Positions 24,375 through 32,237 of a stretch of DNA of 64,000 nucleotides are shown in pieces; the first letter of the stretch is position 1, and every line of letters starts with the position of its first letter. A model generated the notes under the pieces. It did not search any database. It was not told the DNA's origin and saw nothing but the letters and a program-made list of their open reading frames with translations. This DNA is from Sphingomonadales bacterium UBA2683 (GTDB lineage: Bacteria > Pseudomonadota > Alphaproteobacteria > Sphingomonadales > Sphingomonadaceae), in the NCBI GenBank assembly GCA_002354635.1, contig DELZ01000005.1:297994-361993 (forward strand), written 5' to 3'. The position numbers and the translations under genes were made by a program.

Positions 24375-26849
24375 TCAGAACTTGTAGCCGACAGAAACAC
24401 CCCAGGTGCGCGGCTCGCCATAGGCTTCGAGTGAACAGCCGCAACCGGTGGCGAGATCGAGACCAACTGTCCGATAGCGAAGATCAAATGCGTTTTTGAG
24501 ATATGCTCCGAGTGACAGACCGCTGGAAATTTCCCACTGTGCATTGAAGTCCACCAAAGTGCGCCCCCCGTAACGCTGTCCCTGGAAGTTTCTGGCGTTA
24601 TGGAAAAAGCTGGACTGATAGGTTACGACCGACCCGACACTGAGCTCGCCACCAGCGATATCGCCTGGAAAGGTGTAGTTGATCCGACCATTGGCCGACC
24701 ATTTCGGTGTATATGTGGGCCGGGTATCGCGCGGAACTCCCGGCGCAACCTGAAGGCCTTTCACGGTGGCATCGGTATAGGATGCACTTGCTGCCAAGCG
24801 TAAGCCTTGCCCGATTCTGGCGGTCGCTTCCAGTTCAGCGCCGGTGGTGCGCGCTTTCTGATTGCGAACAAAGCCCGAGATGTCGGCAAACACGAACGAT
24901 TGATAATTTTTGTAGCGATAGTGATAAATCGTACCGTTCAGCGTATAGCGGTTCCCTGATCCGGTGAGCTTGAAGCCTCCTTCATAAGACAGCAGTTCCT
25001 CGGGTTCATACGGTATATCCGCATCTGCCAGCGGCGGTGTGCCGTCAGCCAGTTTCCCGTTGTAGCTGCCGCCTTTGACACCGCGGTTAACACCCGCATA
25101 CAGCAGCAGATTCGAGTTGGGGCGATATTCGATCTGGGCCTTCCCGGCCCAAAGCGTATCGGTGCGCCGGTCGGTAAATGAAGGCTGCAACGGGAATAAC
25201 GGCGCGCCAAGATCAACGGAATAGTCGTCAATATTTGCGGTGGCATAAGAATCGAACTGATATTCCTGATGCTCGCGAATGAGGCGACCGCCAAGGATGA
25301 AAGTCCAATCCGGGACAAATTCCCACGATACTTGCCCAAATAGAGAGGCCGATTCCGTTTTTAGCTCGAAGACACTCAACGGGTCGATACCTGTTGCACT
25401 GGCTCCATATATCGCAGCCAAAGCGGAGCCACGCGGCGCAAGCAGGCCCTGCGCGACATTGGCATTGATGTTCAGATAATAAGCGCCCGCCACCCAATCG
25501 ACGGTGTCGGAGCCGCCACTGAAACGCAGTTCCTGAGAGAAAGTGTCGGTGTCCGAACGCGTACCAAAGCCAAAACCGTTGACCGGCGAGCCATCGGCAT
25601 CCAGCAGAAAGTGCTTTTTATATTTGGAGTATGATGTGACCGAGACAAGATCGATGCCCCCCAGATCCACTCCAACGTGCAGCGCTGTATTATAGGCGCG
25701 GAACCGGTTCAGATCGCTGAGGGCATAATCTTTGGATAGCTCCAGATCGTCAGTGCCGAGCGGTACATAACCAAACCAGCTCGCGCCTGGAGCACGCTGC
25801 CCATCGCCATTGGGGCTGAACAAAAACCCCTGAAATGGCAGTATGGCGGGGTTGAAAAAATTCTGTCCATCTGGGCCAATGGCTGCCCGGGTTTCCGTTG
25901 GTGACGCATAGATCGTATCGACAACCCGGTTTTGGGCATCAAGCACTGGGACCTGTGATGACGATGTCCAGGGCGATTCAGATAGATTCTGGCGGAATGC
26001 AGAGCCGGTCAGGCGGATTGAAAGGGTGTCAGATGGCTCCCACAACAATTGTGCACGACCAGCGATTGAATTTTCTCCGCCAAGGTCTTGACCAGACGGG
26101 CTTACCCCGGCTGGACCAAAGTTCAAGGGGGCGCCAGCGACTACACCTGCGGGGAACCGGTTCTTCCAAATGTCACCCGACCGATTCCATATACCGGACA
26201 GACGAGCGGCTAGAGTATCGCCAAGCGGTAAATTCAGGGCGCCTTCCAAAACGGTTCGGTTGAAGCGCGCGTAGGTCGCGTTGATGCTGCCTGATGTAAT
26301 TCCCAACTCAGGCTTGTTCACGACAAAATGGACAAGTCCGCCCGTCGCGTTGCGGCCAAATAAAGTGCCTTGTGGCCCCTTCAGTGCTTCGACACGCGCG
26401 ATATCGAACAACGCCATGACCTGGCCTTGTTGTGACGATACATAAGAATCATCAATATATACAGCCACCGGCGCTTCAATGGCGTCGTTATAATCGCTTT
26501 GGGTGACGCCTCTTATCGAGAATTGCAGGCCCTGTCCGCCCAGCGTACCCGAGACGCTGACACCCGGTGTGAAAGTCGCTACATCAGTGCTGGTCAGAAC
26601 ACCTTCTTTGCGCAAGGTGTTACCATCATAGGCAGTCACTGCAATCCCGACATCTTGCAGTCGCTCAGAACGGCGCTGTGCCGTCACAACGATGACATCC
26701 TGATTGATCTGATTTGCATCCGACTGATCTGATTGTGCCGCCGGAGCTGGAGGGACCGCGTCGGCATCCTGCGCAGACACCGGCGCGCAAAATAGCAAGC
26801 TAAAAGGTGCCACGGATCCAAGTAAACTGGCCTTCATCAAATTTCGCAT
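24375..26849 (-). CDS. TonB-dependent outer-membrane receptor
   Basis: The 824-residue protein has a signal peptide (ending VSAQD, about residue 28), a TonB box (QDVIVVTAQRR, about 50), a plug domain with FSIRGV and RVEALKGPQGTLFGRNATGG, and a beta-barrel ending in the terminal aromatic pattern TWGVSVGYKF. Sphingomonads use many such receptors for plant-derived aromatic compounds as well as iron complexes. Its place at the head of the mhp genes (49 bases before mhpB) suggests it imports the pathway substrate or a conjugate across the outer membrane. A candidate operator lies 28-39 bases upstream of its start. Confidence 0.92.
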   Translation of the reverse strand: MRNLMKASLLGSVAPFSLLFCAPVSAQDADAVPPAPAAQSDQSDANQINQDVIVVTAQRRSERLQDVGIAVTAYDGNTLRKEGVLTSTDVATFTPGVSVSGTLGGQGLQFSIRGVTQSDYNDAIEAPVAVYIDDSYVSSQQGQVMALFDIARVEALKGPQGTLFGRNATGGLVHFVVNKPELGITSGSINATYARFNRTVLEGALNLPLGDTLAARLSGIWNRSGDIWKNRFPAGVVAGAPLNFGPAGVSPSGQDLGGENSIAGRAQLLWEPSDTLSIRLTGSAFRQNLSESPWTSSSQVPVLDAQNRVVDTIYASPTETRAAIGPDGQNFFNPAILPFQGFLFSPNGDGQRAPGASWFGYVPLGTDDLELSKDYALSDLNRFRAYNTALHVGVDLGGIDLVSVTSYSKYKKHFLLDADGSPVNGFGFGTRSDTDTFSQELRFSGGSDTVDWVAGAYYLNINANVAQGLLAPRGSALAAIYGASATGIDPLSVFELKTESASLFGQVSWEFVPDWTFILGGRLIREHQEYQFDSYATANIDDYSVDLGAPLFPLQPSFTDRRTDTLWAGKAQIEYRPNSNLLLYAGVNRGVKGGSYNGKLADGTPPLADADIPYEPEELLSYEGGFKLTGSGNRYTLNGTIYHYRYKNYQSFVFADISGFVRNQKARTTGAELEATARIGQGLRLAASASYTDATVKGLQVAPGVPRDTRPTYTPKWSANGRINYTFPGDIAGGELSVGSVVTYQSSFFHNARNFQGQRYGGRTLVDFNAQWEISSGLSLGAYLKNAFDLRYRTVGLDLATGCGCSLEAYGEPRTWGVSVGYKF

Positions 26850-26876
26850 TTTTTCCTCCCAATTTTTATTATTGTT

Positions 26877-26888
26877 CTAGAATGTTAG
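26877..26888. promoter_or_regulatory. Candidate GntR operator before the TonB receptor
   Basis: CTAGAATGTTAG (reverse complement CTAACATTCTAG) fits the CTARCANNYTAG motif also found at 28628 and 29373. It is 28 bases upstream of the receptor start and part of a dyad-rich stretch with TTCTAGAA and a second TCTAGA at 26892. CTAG is generally rare in bacterial DNA. Confidence 0.5.
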
Positions 26889-26923
26889 AAATCTAGACAC
26901 AGTATTATATTCCCGGTTGTCGA

Positions 26924-27457
26924 TTATCCGCGTGATGCGCCGATAAGGACAAAAATCATTGTTGCCGGTTCGCTACTCACATTGCGCCAAGCGTGACGCG
27001 TTCCATATTGAACAAGGATGTCGCCCTTGCTGAGATCGACCGTTGCGCCATCGTCAAACTCTACGCTGATTTTTCCATCCAGAACGATATCATAGTCGAT
27101 GGTGTCTGAAGTGTGCATGCCCGGGCAGTCCGGTTCAAACAGTTCAGCGAGGCCCGGCAAACGCTGCATATATTCAGCCCCCGCCGCCTCTGGATCAAAA
27201 GTGGGTTCGGCCATCACCGAATCGGGAGGAAAGGTAACGACGAACAACCGTGTTCCACCGACCTGCGGCATCACGGTTGACGCCGCCTTGGCAACATCAA
27301 CGCCGTCCCACGGAATAGTAGGCGTTGGCGGCGTTCCCCAGATGACCGCCGGATCAAAGCCCGGAACAGAATCAAAAAGATTGGTTGGCGCGCTCGCGTC
27401 TTCTGCAACGACCGAACGGCCATTTTTATGTGCGGCTATGATTCTGCGACTATTCAT
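26924..27457 (-). CDS. Cupin domain protein
   Basis: The 177-residue protein has a C-terminal cupin barrel: the segment HTSDTIDYDIVLDGKISVEF (cupin motif 1, about residues 113-132) and GDILVQYGTRHAWRNVS (motif 2). The histidine and glutamate ligands are only partly conserved (the usual third ligand is replaced by Asp/Tyr), so metal binding is uncertain. I use the ATG at 27457, 11 bases after the dehydrogenase stop. A TTG at 27472 would overlap it. Related cupins are found in aromatic catabolic operons with unknown roles, possibly isomerisation or sensing. Co-transcription with the dehydrogenase is likely. Confidence 0.8.
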   Translation of the reverse strand: MNSRRIIAAHKNGRSVVAEDASAPTNLFDSVPGFDPAVIWGTPPTPTIPWDGVDVAKAASTVMPQVGGTRLFVVTFPPDSVMAEPTFDPEAAGAEYMQRLPGLAELFEPDCPGMHTSDTIDYDIVLDGKISVEFDDGATVDLSKGDILVQYGTRHAWRNVSSEPATMIFVLIGASRG

Positions 27458-27468
27458 ATTTGATCCAA

Positions 27469-28578
27469 TCAACCGTGGGCAATGACAACATTGGTGAAAC
27501 CGCCGCTGCGTTTGTCCACTGCATCCAGCGCTTCCTCGATTTGCGATAATGGAAAGCTTTGATGCTCCAGAACGGACAGGTCGAGCGTACCGGCGTCACA
27601 CATTTCAGCCATGTCCTGACCTTCGGCGACGTCGAACCAGAGTGACCCGATAACGCTGATCTGAAAACACATCAGCCGGAACATTTCTAGTGGAAGGGGC
27701 TCGCTCATACCGCCGATATTGACCATGCGACCACCGCGCCGCAGCGCATTGATGCCTGCCAGGCTGGATTCACTGGGGGCACCTGGGCCAACTGCGTCAA
27801 TGAATATGTCAGCGCCAAGGCCGTCGGTATTTTCCCTAACCCACTCATCCAGTGGACGGTCACCCGCTGACAGCACATGCACCCGTTTAGGATCCAGAAG
27901 TCGCACGCGTTCGAGAAGCTCTTTATTCCGGGCTACACCAAAAACTTTCGTTGCACCCATTGCCAGTGCAAGCAGTACTGCTCCCAGGCCAAGCGTACCT
28001 GTTGCACCGCTAATGATAACGCTTGTGCCGGCACATGTGCCGGCTTTGCGCAGGGCAGAATATGCCGTTCCCAAATAGCCAAAGCGCGCCCCTGCCTCGT
28101 AGGATACTGACTCGGGGAGCTTGACCAGCGCCAACGCTGGCGCCGTCATATATTCGGCAAAGCCGGCATAGGGATAATCAATGAACACTTGCTTGGAACG
28201 CTCGCCAAAGCCGAAATAGCCCATGAATGTATAGGCATCGCAATTGATATGCTGGCCGCGCCTGCACATATGGCACGAGCCACAGCCGATGCCGGGATTT
28301 ACGTAGACTCGGTCGCCTACTGAAACTCCGCGGACATGGCTGCCGACCTCAACCACTTCGCCAGCTGCATCCAATCCGTAGATTGCAGGTAGGGGCGGCA
28401 ATGGAAGGTAGGGAAACCACTCAGCATAATGAGCGATGACATTCTTCATATTCGGGATGACGCCGCAGGCCTTTACCTGAACCAGAACATCCGTGGGTCG
28501 AGGTTGGGGCCGTTCGATCTGGTCGACCGAAAATACCGTTCCAATCTCGTGAAGGCGCGCAGCCGACATAGTCGCCAT
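27469..28578 (-). CDS. Zinc-type alcohol dehydrogenase family protein (MDR)
   Basis: The 369-residue medium-chain dehydrogenase has the structural zinc lobe GCGSCHMCRRGQHINC (about residues 98-113) and a Rossmann motif IISGATGTLGLGAV (about 190). The usual catalytic zinc ligand pattern GHE is replaced (YGLDAAGEVVEVG), so catalytic zinc binding is doubtful. It probably oxidises or reduces an alcohol or aldehyde side chain with NAD(P). It is the first structural gene of the island after the regulator and shares the CTAG-type motif upstream (28628-28639). The cupin gene follows after 11 bases. Confidence 0.85.
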   Translation of the reverse strand: MATMSAARLHEIGTVFSVDQIERPQPRPTDVLVQVKACGVIPNMKNVIAHYAEWFPYLPLPPLPAIYGLDAAGEVVEVGSHVRGVSVGDRVYVNPGIGCGSCHMCRRGQHINCDAYTFMGYFGFGERSKQVFIDYPYAGFAEYMTAPALALVKLPESVSYEAGARFGYLGTAYSALRKAGTCAGTSVIISGATGTLGLGAVLLALAMGATKVFGVARNKELLERVRLLDPKRVHVLSAGDRPLDEWVRENTDGLGADIFIDAVGPGAPSESSLAGINALRRGGRMVNIGGMSEPLPLEMFRLMCFQISVIGSLWFDVAEGQDMAEMCDAGTLDLSVLEHQSFPLSQIEEALDAVDKRSGGFTNVVIAHG

Positions 28579-28627
28579 TAGATAAACATCCTCTCAAACA
28601 GCCCTTGAACCAAGCATTTCTGTAACA

Positions 28628-28639
28628 CTAGCATTTTAG
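28628..28639. promoter_or_regulatory. Candidate GntR operator before the dehydrogenase
   Basis: CTAGCATTTTAG matches CTARCANNYTAG. It lies 50-61 bases upstream of the dehydrogenase start, in the 127-base gap after the regulator gene. Confidence 0.5.
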
Positions 28640-28705
28640 TTGCCGGGTTGCAAATGAACTTTTTGAATCGAAAAATGGCGAATTTCAGGTGATTACGATA
28701 GTATT

Positions 28706-29347
28706 CTAGTTGTCCGAGATTGCCTGCATGACTGTATTGGCGACCTCATTTATATGATGTTCGGCAGCGATTCGCGCTGCTTCGGGATCTTGGGCCTCCA
28801 GTGCGGCAATGATGAGATCGTGCTCGTTTACCGCATCCGACATATGCGGTGTAAAGCCGACCGTCTGGGTAATGAAAAAATCCGACATGGCGAAAATGCT
28901 GCTTTGCCGATTATCCAACAGCGGAGAGCTTGCCATGAGGTGAAATGTCGCGTGGAATTGCCGGTTAAGTTCCCGATAATCTTCGCCCTCGTTTTCTTCG
29001 AGGTCAGCTTTGATCTGCCGGTTTATATTTTTGAGCGTTCTCAACTGTCCAGATGTGCGCCTTTCAGCGGCAAGTTCTGCGAGCAAGCCTTCGTTGCGCG
29101 CGAACATTTTATAGAAATCGCCAATTTCACGAACCGACGGATTGACGACTTCGCAACCGACTTGCGGAATGATCCTCACAAAGCCGTCCGTGCCCAACGC
29201 GTTTAGGGCAGCGAGAATAGGCTGTCTGCTTGACTCGATCTCCGCAGCCAGCTCTTTCACCAATATCCGTTCCCCGAAGCGATACTTTGCCGAGATTAGC
29301 CGACCCAAAATATCATCATACACCACGTCTTTTTTGGTCGCGCGCAT
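28706..29347 (-). CDS. GntR family transcriptional regulator (FCD domain)
   Basis: The 213-residue protein has an N-terminal GntR winged helix: ILVKELAAEIESSRQPILAA followed by LGTDGFVRIIPQVGCEV. The C-terminal all-helical FCD effector domain includes NRQFHATFHLMAS and EHDLIIAALEAQDPEAA. FCD regulators typically bind carboxylic-acid metabolites and repress catabolic operons until the inducer appears. GAGGAG precedes the ATG. A CTAG-type dyad 26 bases upstream suggests it controls its own gene, and matching sites before the dehydrogenase and the TonB receptor suggest it controls the island. The inducer is unknown. Confidence 0.9.
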   Translation of the reverse strand: MRATKKDVVYDDILGRLISAKYRFGERILVKELAAEIESSRQPILAALNALGTDGFVRIIPQVGCEVVNPSVREIGDFYKMFARNEGLLAELAAERRTSGQLRTLKNINRQIKADLEENEGEDYRELNRQFHATFHLMASSPLLDNRQSSIFAMSDFFITQTVGFTPHMSDAVNEHDLIIAALEAQDPEAARIAAEHHINEVANTVMQAISDN

Positions 29348-29372
29348 TCCGGTCTCCTCTTTGCGCGAGAGT

Positions 29373-29384
29373 CTAGCACGCTAG
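29373..29384. promoter_or_regulatory. Candidate GntR operator before its own gene
   Basis: CTAGCACGCTAG is a near-palindrome, 26-37 bases upstream of the regulator start, matching the two other island motifs. Autoregulation is inferred. Confidence 0.5.
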
Positions 29385-29854
29385 CGCGTTACATCTCAAC
29401 CCATGATATCGACACCCGTCGCGGTTGATAGCTGGGATGAGCCAAAGCGCCGTTGGATTGATCGAGCGAAATGAACGGCAAGCTTCCCTGTGATTTGCGT
29501 GCTGGATTATGTCCAGATCGTTCGCGGAGACTGCCAATGCGTTCCCGCCATCCTGCGCGTTAGCTATGCATCTATTTGCGCACAGATGCAGCCAGTCCAC
29601 ACACGGCCCAAATTCAGACATCTGCGATGCGGCCACTTGATCCAGATAGTGGATTCTGAGGACAACTGGGCTTAACACTGTTGAAATTGGAGATATTGAA
29701 GGTGGTTTAAAAGGTGGGCCAAATTCAGCGAATAGAAATTATTGTATCAATTTTAAGTGTTTACGTTTTGAAAGTTATCCCGAATTAGGACTAATTGCCT
29801 TTGTCTGGAAATATCTATTAATATCAATATCTTATATAATATTTTTGAAGCAAT
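29385..29854. other. Non-coding right end of the island
   Basis: About 470 bases hold no supported gene. AAGGTGG occurs at 29699-29705 and 29711-29717, the latter within AAAAGGTGGGC shared with the left end. The last 100 bases before the tRNA are very AT-rich. An integrase gene would be expected here in an active tRNA-integrated element; short reading frames in the stretch show no integrase-like sequence. Confidence 0.5.
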
Positions 29855-29870
29855 TGGTGCCCAGAAGAGG
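29855..29870. repeat. Right attachment-site repeat (within tRNA-Leu)
   Basis: Identical to 16072-16087 over 16 bases; similarity stops immediately on both sides. It forms the 3' end of the intact tRNA-Leu gene. Confidence 0.8.
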
Positions 29871-29941
29871 ACTCGAACCTCCACATCCTTGCGAATACTA
29901 GCACCTGAAGCTAGCGCGTCTACCAATTCCGCCATCTGGGC
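29855..29941 (-). tRNA. tRNA-Leu (anticodon CAG)
   Basis: The leftward 87-base gene has acceptor strands GCCCAGA/TCTGGGC, discriminator A and an encoded CCA. The D arm contains GGTAGACGC, the anticodon stem-loop is CTAGC-TTCAGGT-GCTAG with CAG in the middle, the long variable arm is typical of leucine tRNA, and the T loop is TTCGAGT. Its 3' end points into the island and supplies the right attachment repeat. Confidence 0.95.
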
Positions 29942-30190
29942 CCATGCAGGCGGCACGTCTGTCGTTACCACCTGATAGAGGCGGGCGATTAGCCGGTAGG
30001 TGGTTCTGCTGTCAATGATTCATATCGACAAAGCGACATGATCATCAAACGCCGGCAGCGGTGCAGCGCCCGGCCATTGCGTCGGCGCCGCAAAAATGCT
30101 TTCCTGACGGCGGAATCCACTGTTGCGTCGCCCGCCGCGCTGGGGCAGAGGCAATGCGGAAAACCAAGGCACGGGTGGAAGAAGAAGAAC

Positions 30191-31138
30191 ATGGATCTCG
30201 ACGGACGATTGATTGGCATCTTTGGCGGCGGCGGCTTTGTCGGCCGCTATATCGCGCAGGCCCTGCTGGAGCGCGGCGCGCGCCTGCGCATTGCCGAGCG
30301 CAATATCAAGAATGCGATGCATATCAAGCCGCTGGGCAATCTCGGCCAGACCCAATTTGTCAGCGCCGATGTCACCAGCAAGGACAGCGTCGTTCGTGCG
30401 GTTCACGGCTGCGACGCGGTGATCAATCTGGTCGGCGTGCTGAAAGGCGACTTTGCCCGCGTGCATGTCGAGGGCGCGCGCCATGTGGCTGAAGCGGCCG
30501 CCGCGGCGGGTTGCCGCGCGTTGCTGCAATTGTCGGCGATTGGTGCCGACAGCGACTCGCCCTCGGCCTATGGCCGGAGCAAGGCGGAAGGGGAGCAGGC
30601 GGTGTTGCAGGCCTTTCCCGATGCGATCATCATCCGCCCGTCGATCATCTTTGGCCGGGAAGACCAGTTTATCAACCGCTTCGCCGCGATGATTGCAATG
30701 CTGCCGGTGGTGCCGGTGATCGGCGGTTCCACCCGGTTCCAGCCGGTGTTCGTCGGCGATGTCGCCGATGCCGTGACGCAGGCGCTCGGCCATAGCGAAC
30801 TGTACGCCGGACAGACATTCGAGCTGGGCGGACCGGAAATCCTCAGCATGGGCGACATCAACCGGCGCATCGCCGCTATGACCGGACGCAAACGGACCTT
30901 TGTCGACGTCCCCGATTTTGCTGCCAGCCTGATGGCAAGCGTTCTCGGGCCGCTGCCGGGGGCGCCGATCACCGCCGACCAGTACCGAATGCTGCAGAAG
31001 GACAATGTCGTGGCGCCGGGCGCGAAGGGTCTCGACACCTTTGCCATTTCCCCGACACCGCTCGCTGCGGTCGCGCCGGGCTGGATGGAGAAATATACGG
31101 CGCACGGCCGGTTCGGGGCAGGCGCGAAGGCGGTATAG
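30191..31138 (+). CDS. Complex I NDUFA9 subunit-like NAD(P)-binding protein
   Basis: The 315-residue protein is an atypical short-chain reductase/epimerase with the N-terminal Rossmann motif GIFGGGGFVGRYIAQALL. ADVTSKDSVVRAVHGCDAVINLVGVLKG and IIRPSIIFGREDQFINRF place it in the family related to the mitochondrial complex I accessory subunit NDUFA9. Alphaproteobacterial homologues may associate with NADH dehydrogenase or act separately. The ATG at 30191 follows GGAAGAAGAA; the frame is open further upstream but unconserved. It is the first chromosomal gene right of the tRNA and island. Confidence 0.88.
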   Translation: MDLDGRLIGIFGGGGFVGRYIAQALLERGARLRIAERNIKNAMHIKPLGNLGQTQFVSADVTSKDSVVRAVHGCDAVINLVGVLKGDFARVHVEGARHVAEAAAAAGCRALLQLSAIGADSDSPSAYGRSKAEGEQAVLQAFPDAIIIRPSIIFGREDQFINRFAAMIAMLPVVPVIGGSTRFQPVFVGDVADAVTQALGHSELYAGQTFELGGPEILSMGDINRRIAAMTGRKRTFVDVPDFAASLMASVLGPLPGAPITADQYRMLQKDNVVAPGAKGLDTFAISPTPLAAVAPGWMEKYTAHGRFGAGAKAV

Positions 31139-31159
31139 GCGCCGCAGTGTAACGGCCGG

Positions 31160-31954
31160 CTAGAAAAAGGCGAGCAAAGCAAGACCCATCGCGACCCGGT
31201 AGATCACAAAGACCATCATTGACGCCTTGCGCAGGAATTGCATCAGAAAGGCCATGGTTGCCAGCGCCGCCAGGAAAGTGAGCACGCCGGTGATCAGCGC
31301 CTCCTTCAGCAAATCGCTGCTCGCTCCCATAAGGTCGGGAATGATCAGCACGCCGGCACCGGCCACGGCGGGTATCGACAGCAGGAAGGAAAAGCGCGCC
31401 GCCTCGACCCGGGTATAGCCAAGAAAGCGGGCCGCGGTCATGGTCACGCCGGAGCGGCTGGTGCCGGGAATCAGCGCCAGCGCCTGGGCCAGCCCGACAA
31501 TGATGCCGTCCTTCAGTGACAGATCCTCGAACGACTTCACCTGTTTGCCGAACCGGTCGGCTATACCCAGCAGGATGCCGTAGATAATCAGATTGGTGGC
31601 GACCAGGGTGGTGCTGCGGAAACCGTCCAGATAACCGCCGGTCTTCAGGAACAGGCCGACGATCACCGCGGGAATCGTGCCGATGATGATCCACCAGAAC
31701 AGACGCCGTTCGGCCGCCGCCTGGCCGATCCCGACCGTCGCGAGACCGCCGCGGCCCAGCGCCCAGACATCCTTGAAAAAATAGGTGATGATCGCGAGCA
31801 GCGAGCCGACATGGACGGCTATGTCGATCATCGGCCCCTGGTCGGCATAGCCGGTGAACACGGGCAGGAGGATCAAATGGCCCGAAGAGGATATTGGCAG
31901 AAATTCGGTAACGCCCTGCACAATCGCGAGGAGCAGCATCTGGATGAAGGTCAT
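31160..31954 (-). CDS. uppP: Undecaprenyl-diphosphatase
   Basis: The 264-residue membrane protein recycles the cell-wall lipid carrier by removing one phosphate from undecaprenyl diphosphate. Conserved motifs are VTEFLPISSSGHLIL (about residues 15-29) and LIPGTSRSGVTMT (about 155-167), with about eight hydrophobic segments. The start at 31954 gives the usual length; the frame extends to 32128 but that leader is not conserved. It is convergent with the NDUFA9-like gene. An 11-bp dyad lies about 150 bases upstream, in the region shared with the gltD promoter. Confidence 0.94.
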   Translation of the reverse strand: MTFIQMLLLAIVQGVTEFLPISSSGHLILLPVFTGYADQGPMIDIAVHVGSLLAIITYFFKDVWALGRGGLATVGIGQAAAERRLFWWIIIGTIPAVIVGLFLKTGGYLDGFRSTTLVATNLIIYGILLGIADRFGKQVKSFEDLSLKDGIIVGLAQALALIPGTSRSGVTMTAARFLGYTRVEAARFSFLLSIPAVAGAGVLIIPDLMGASSDLLKEALITGVLTFLAALATMAFLMQFLRKASMMVFVIYRVAMGLALLAFF

Positions 31955-32105
31955 GGACGTTCCGTATGTTGGCTTGGCCGTATGTTGGTTTGACGCGCAA
32001 TAGCGATTTGCATGACAAATGTCGTGGGGAAAATATAGAGCCGTTTCGGTACCATTGGCCAGAAGCAACTTGAGAATCATGCGCGGTAGACGATCAATCT
32101 CGATA

Positions 32106-32132
32106 TTATATGACAGTAATGCTGTCATATAA
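32106..32132. promoter_or_regulatory. 11-bp perfect dyad between uppP and gltD
   Basis: TTATATGACAG and CTGTCATATAA are perfect inverted arms around TAATG. The site is AT-rich within a GC-rich genome and lies between divergent genes, 106 bases before gltD and about 150 before uppP. It may be an operator. CTGTCAT also resembles a Pho-box half-site, but the expected direct repeat is absent. Confidence 0.45.
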
Positions 32133-32237
32133 AAGCATTTCTGCGTGACTCGTGACCCGTTTTTGGGTATTTCAATCGCTGCGCCCTGGCTGACGGGGCC
32201 TCACAATAACCCGAAACACTGGAATCGAGCGTCTGGC

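Larger units (their letters stand above)
16072..29870. mobile_element. Catabolic genomic island bounded by tRNA-Leu 3'-end repeats
   Basis: A 13.8 kb segment lies between two identical 16-base copies of TGGTGCCCAGAAGAGG. The right copy is the 3' end of the intact tRNA-Leu gene; the left copy stands alone. Everything inside is one leftward aromatic-degradation cluster of visibly lower GC than the flanks, with AT-rich non-coding ends. This is the layout left by site-specific integration into a tRNA 3' end. No integrase, excisionase or transfer gene is recognisable, so the element is either a decayed island or one mobilised in trans. The boundaries are seen directly; mobility is inference. Confidence 0.75.

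Noticed and set aside
29490..29675. Small frame in the right island end, considered as a regulator or integrase remnant
   Set aside because: No recognisable domain and no start context; left as non-coding.
32122..32139. Pho box upstream of gltD
   Set aside because: Only one CTGTCAT half-site is present on each strand; the direct repeat with 11-base period needed for PhoB is missing.
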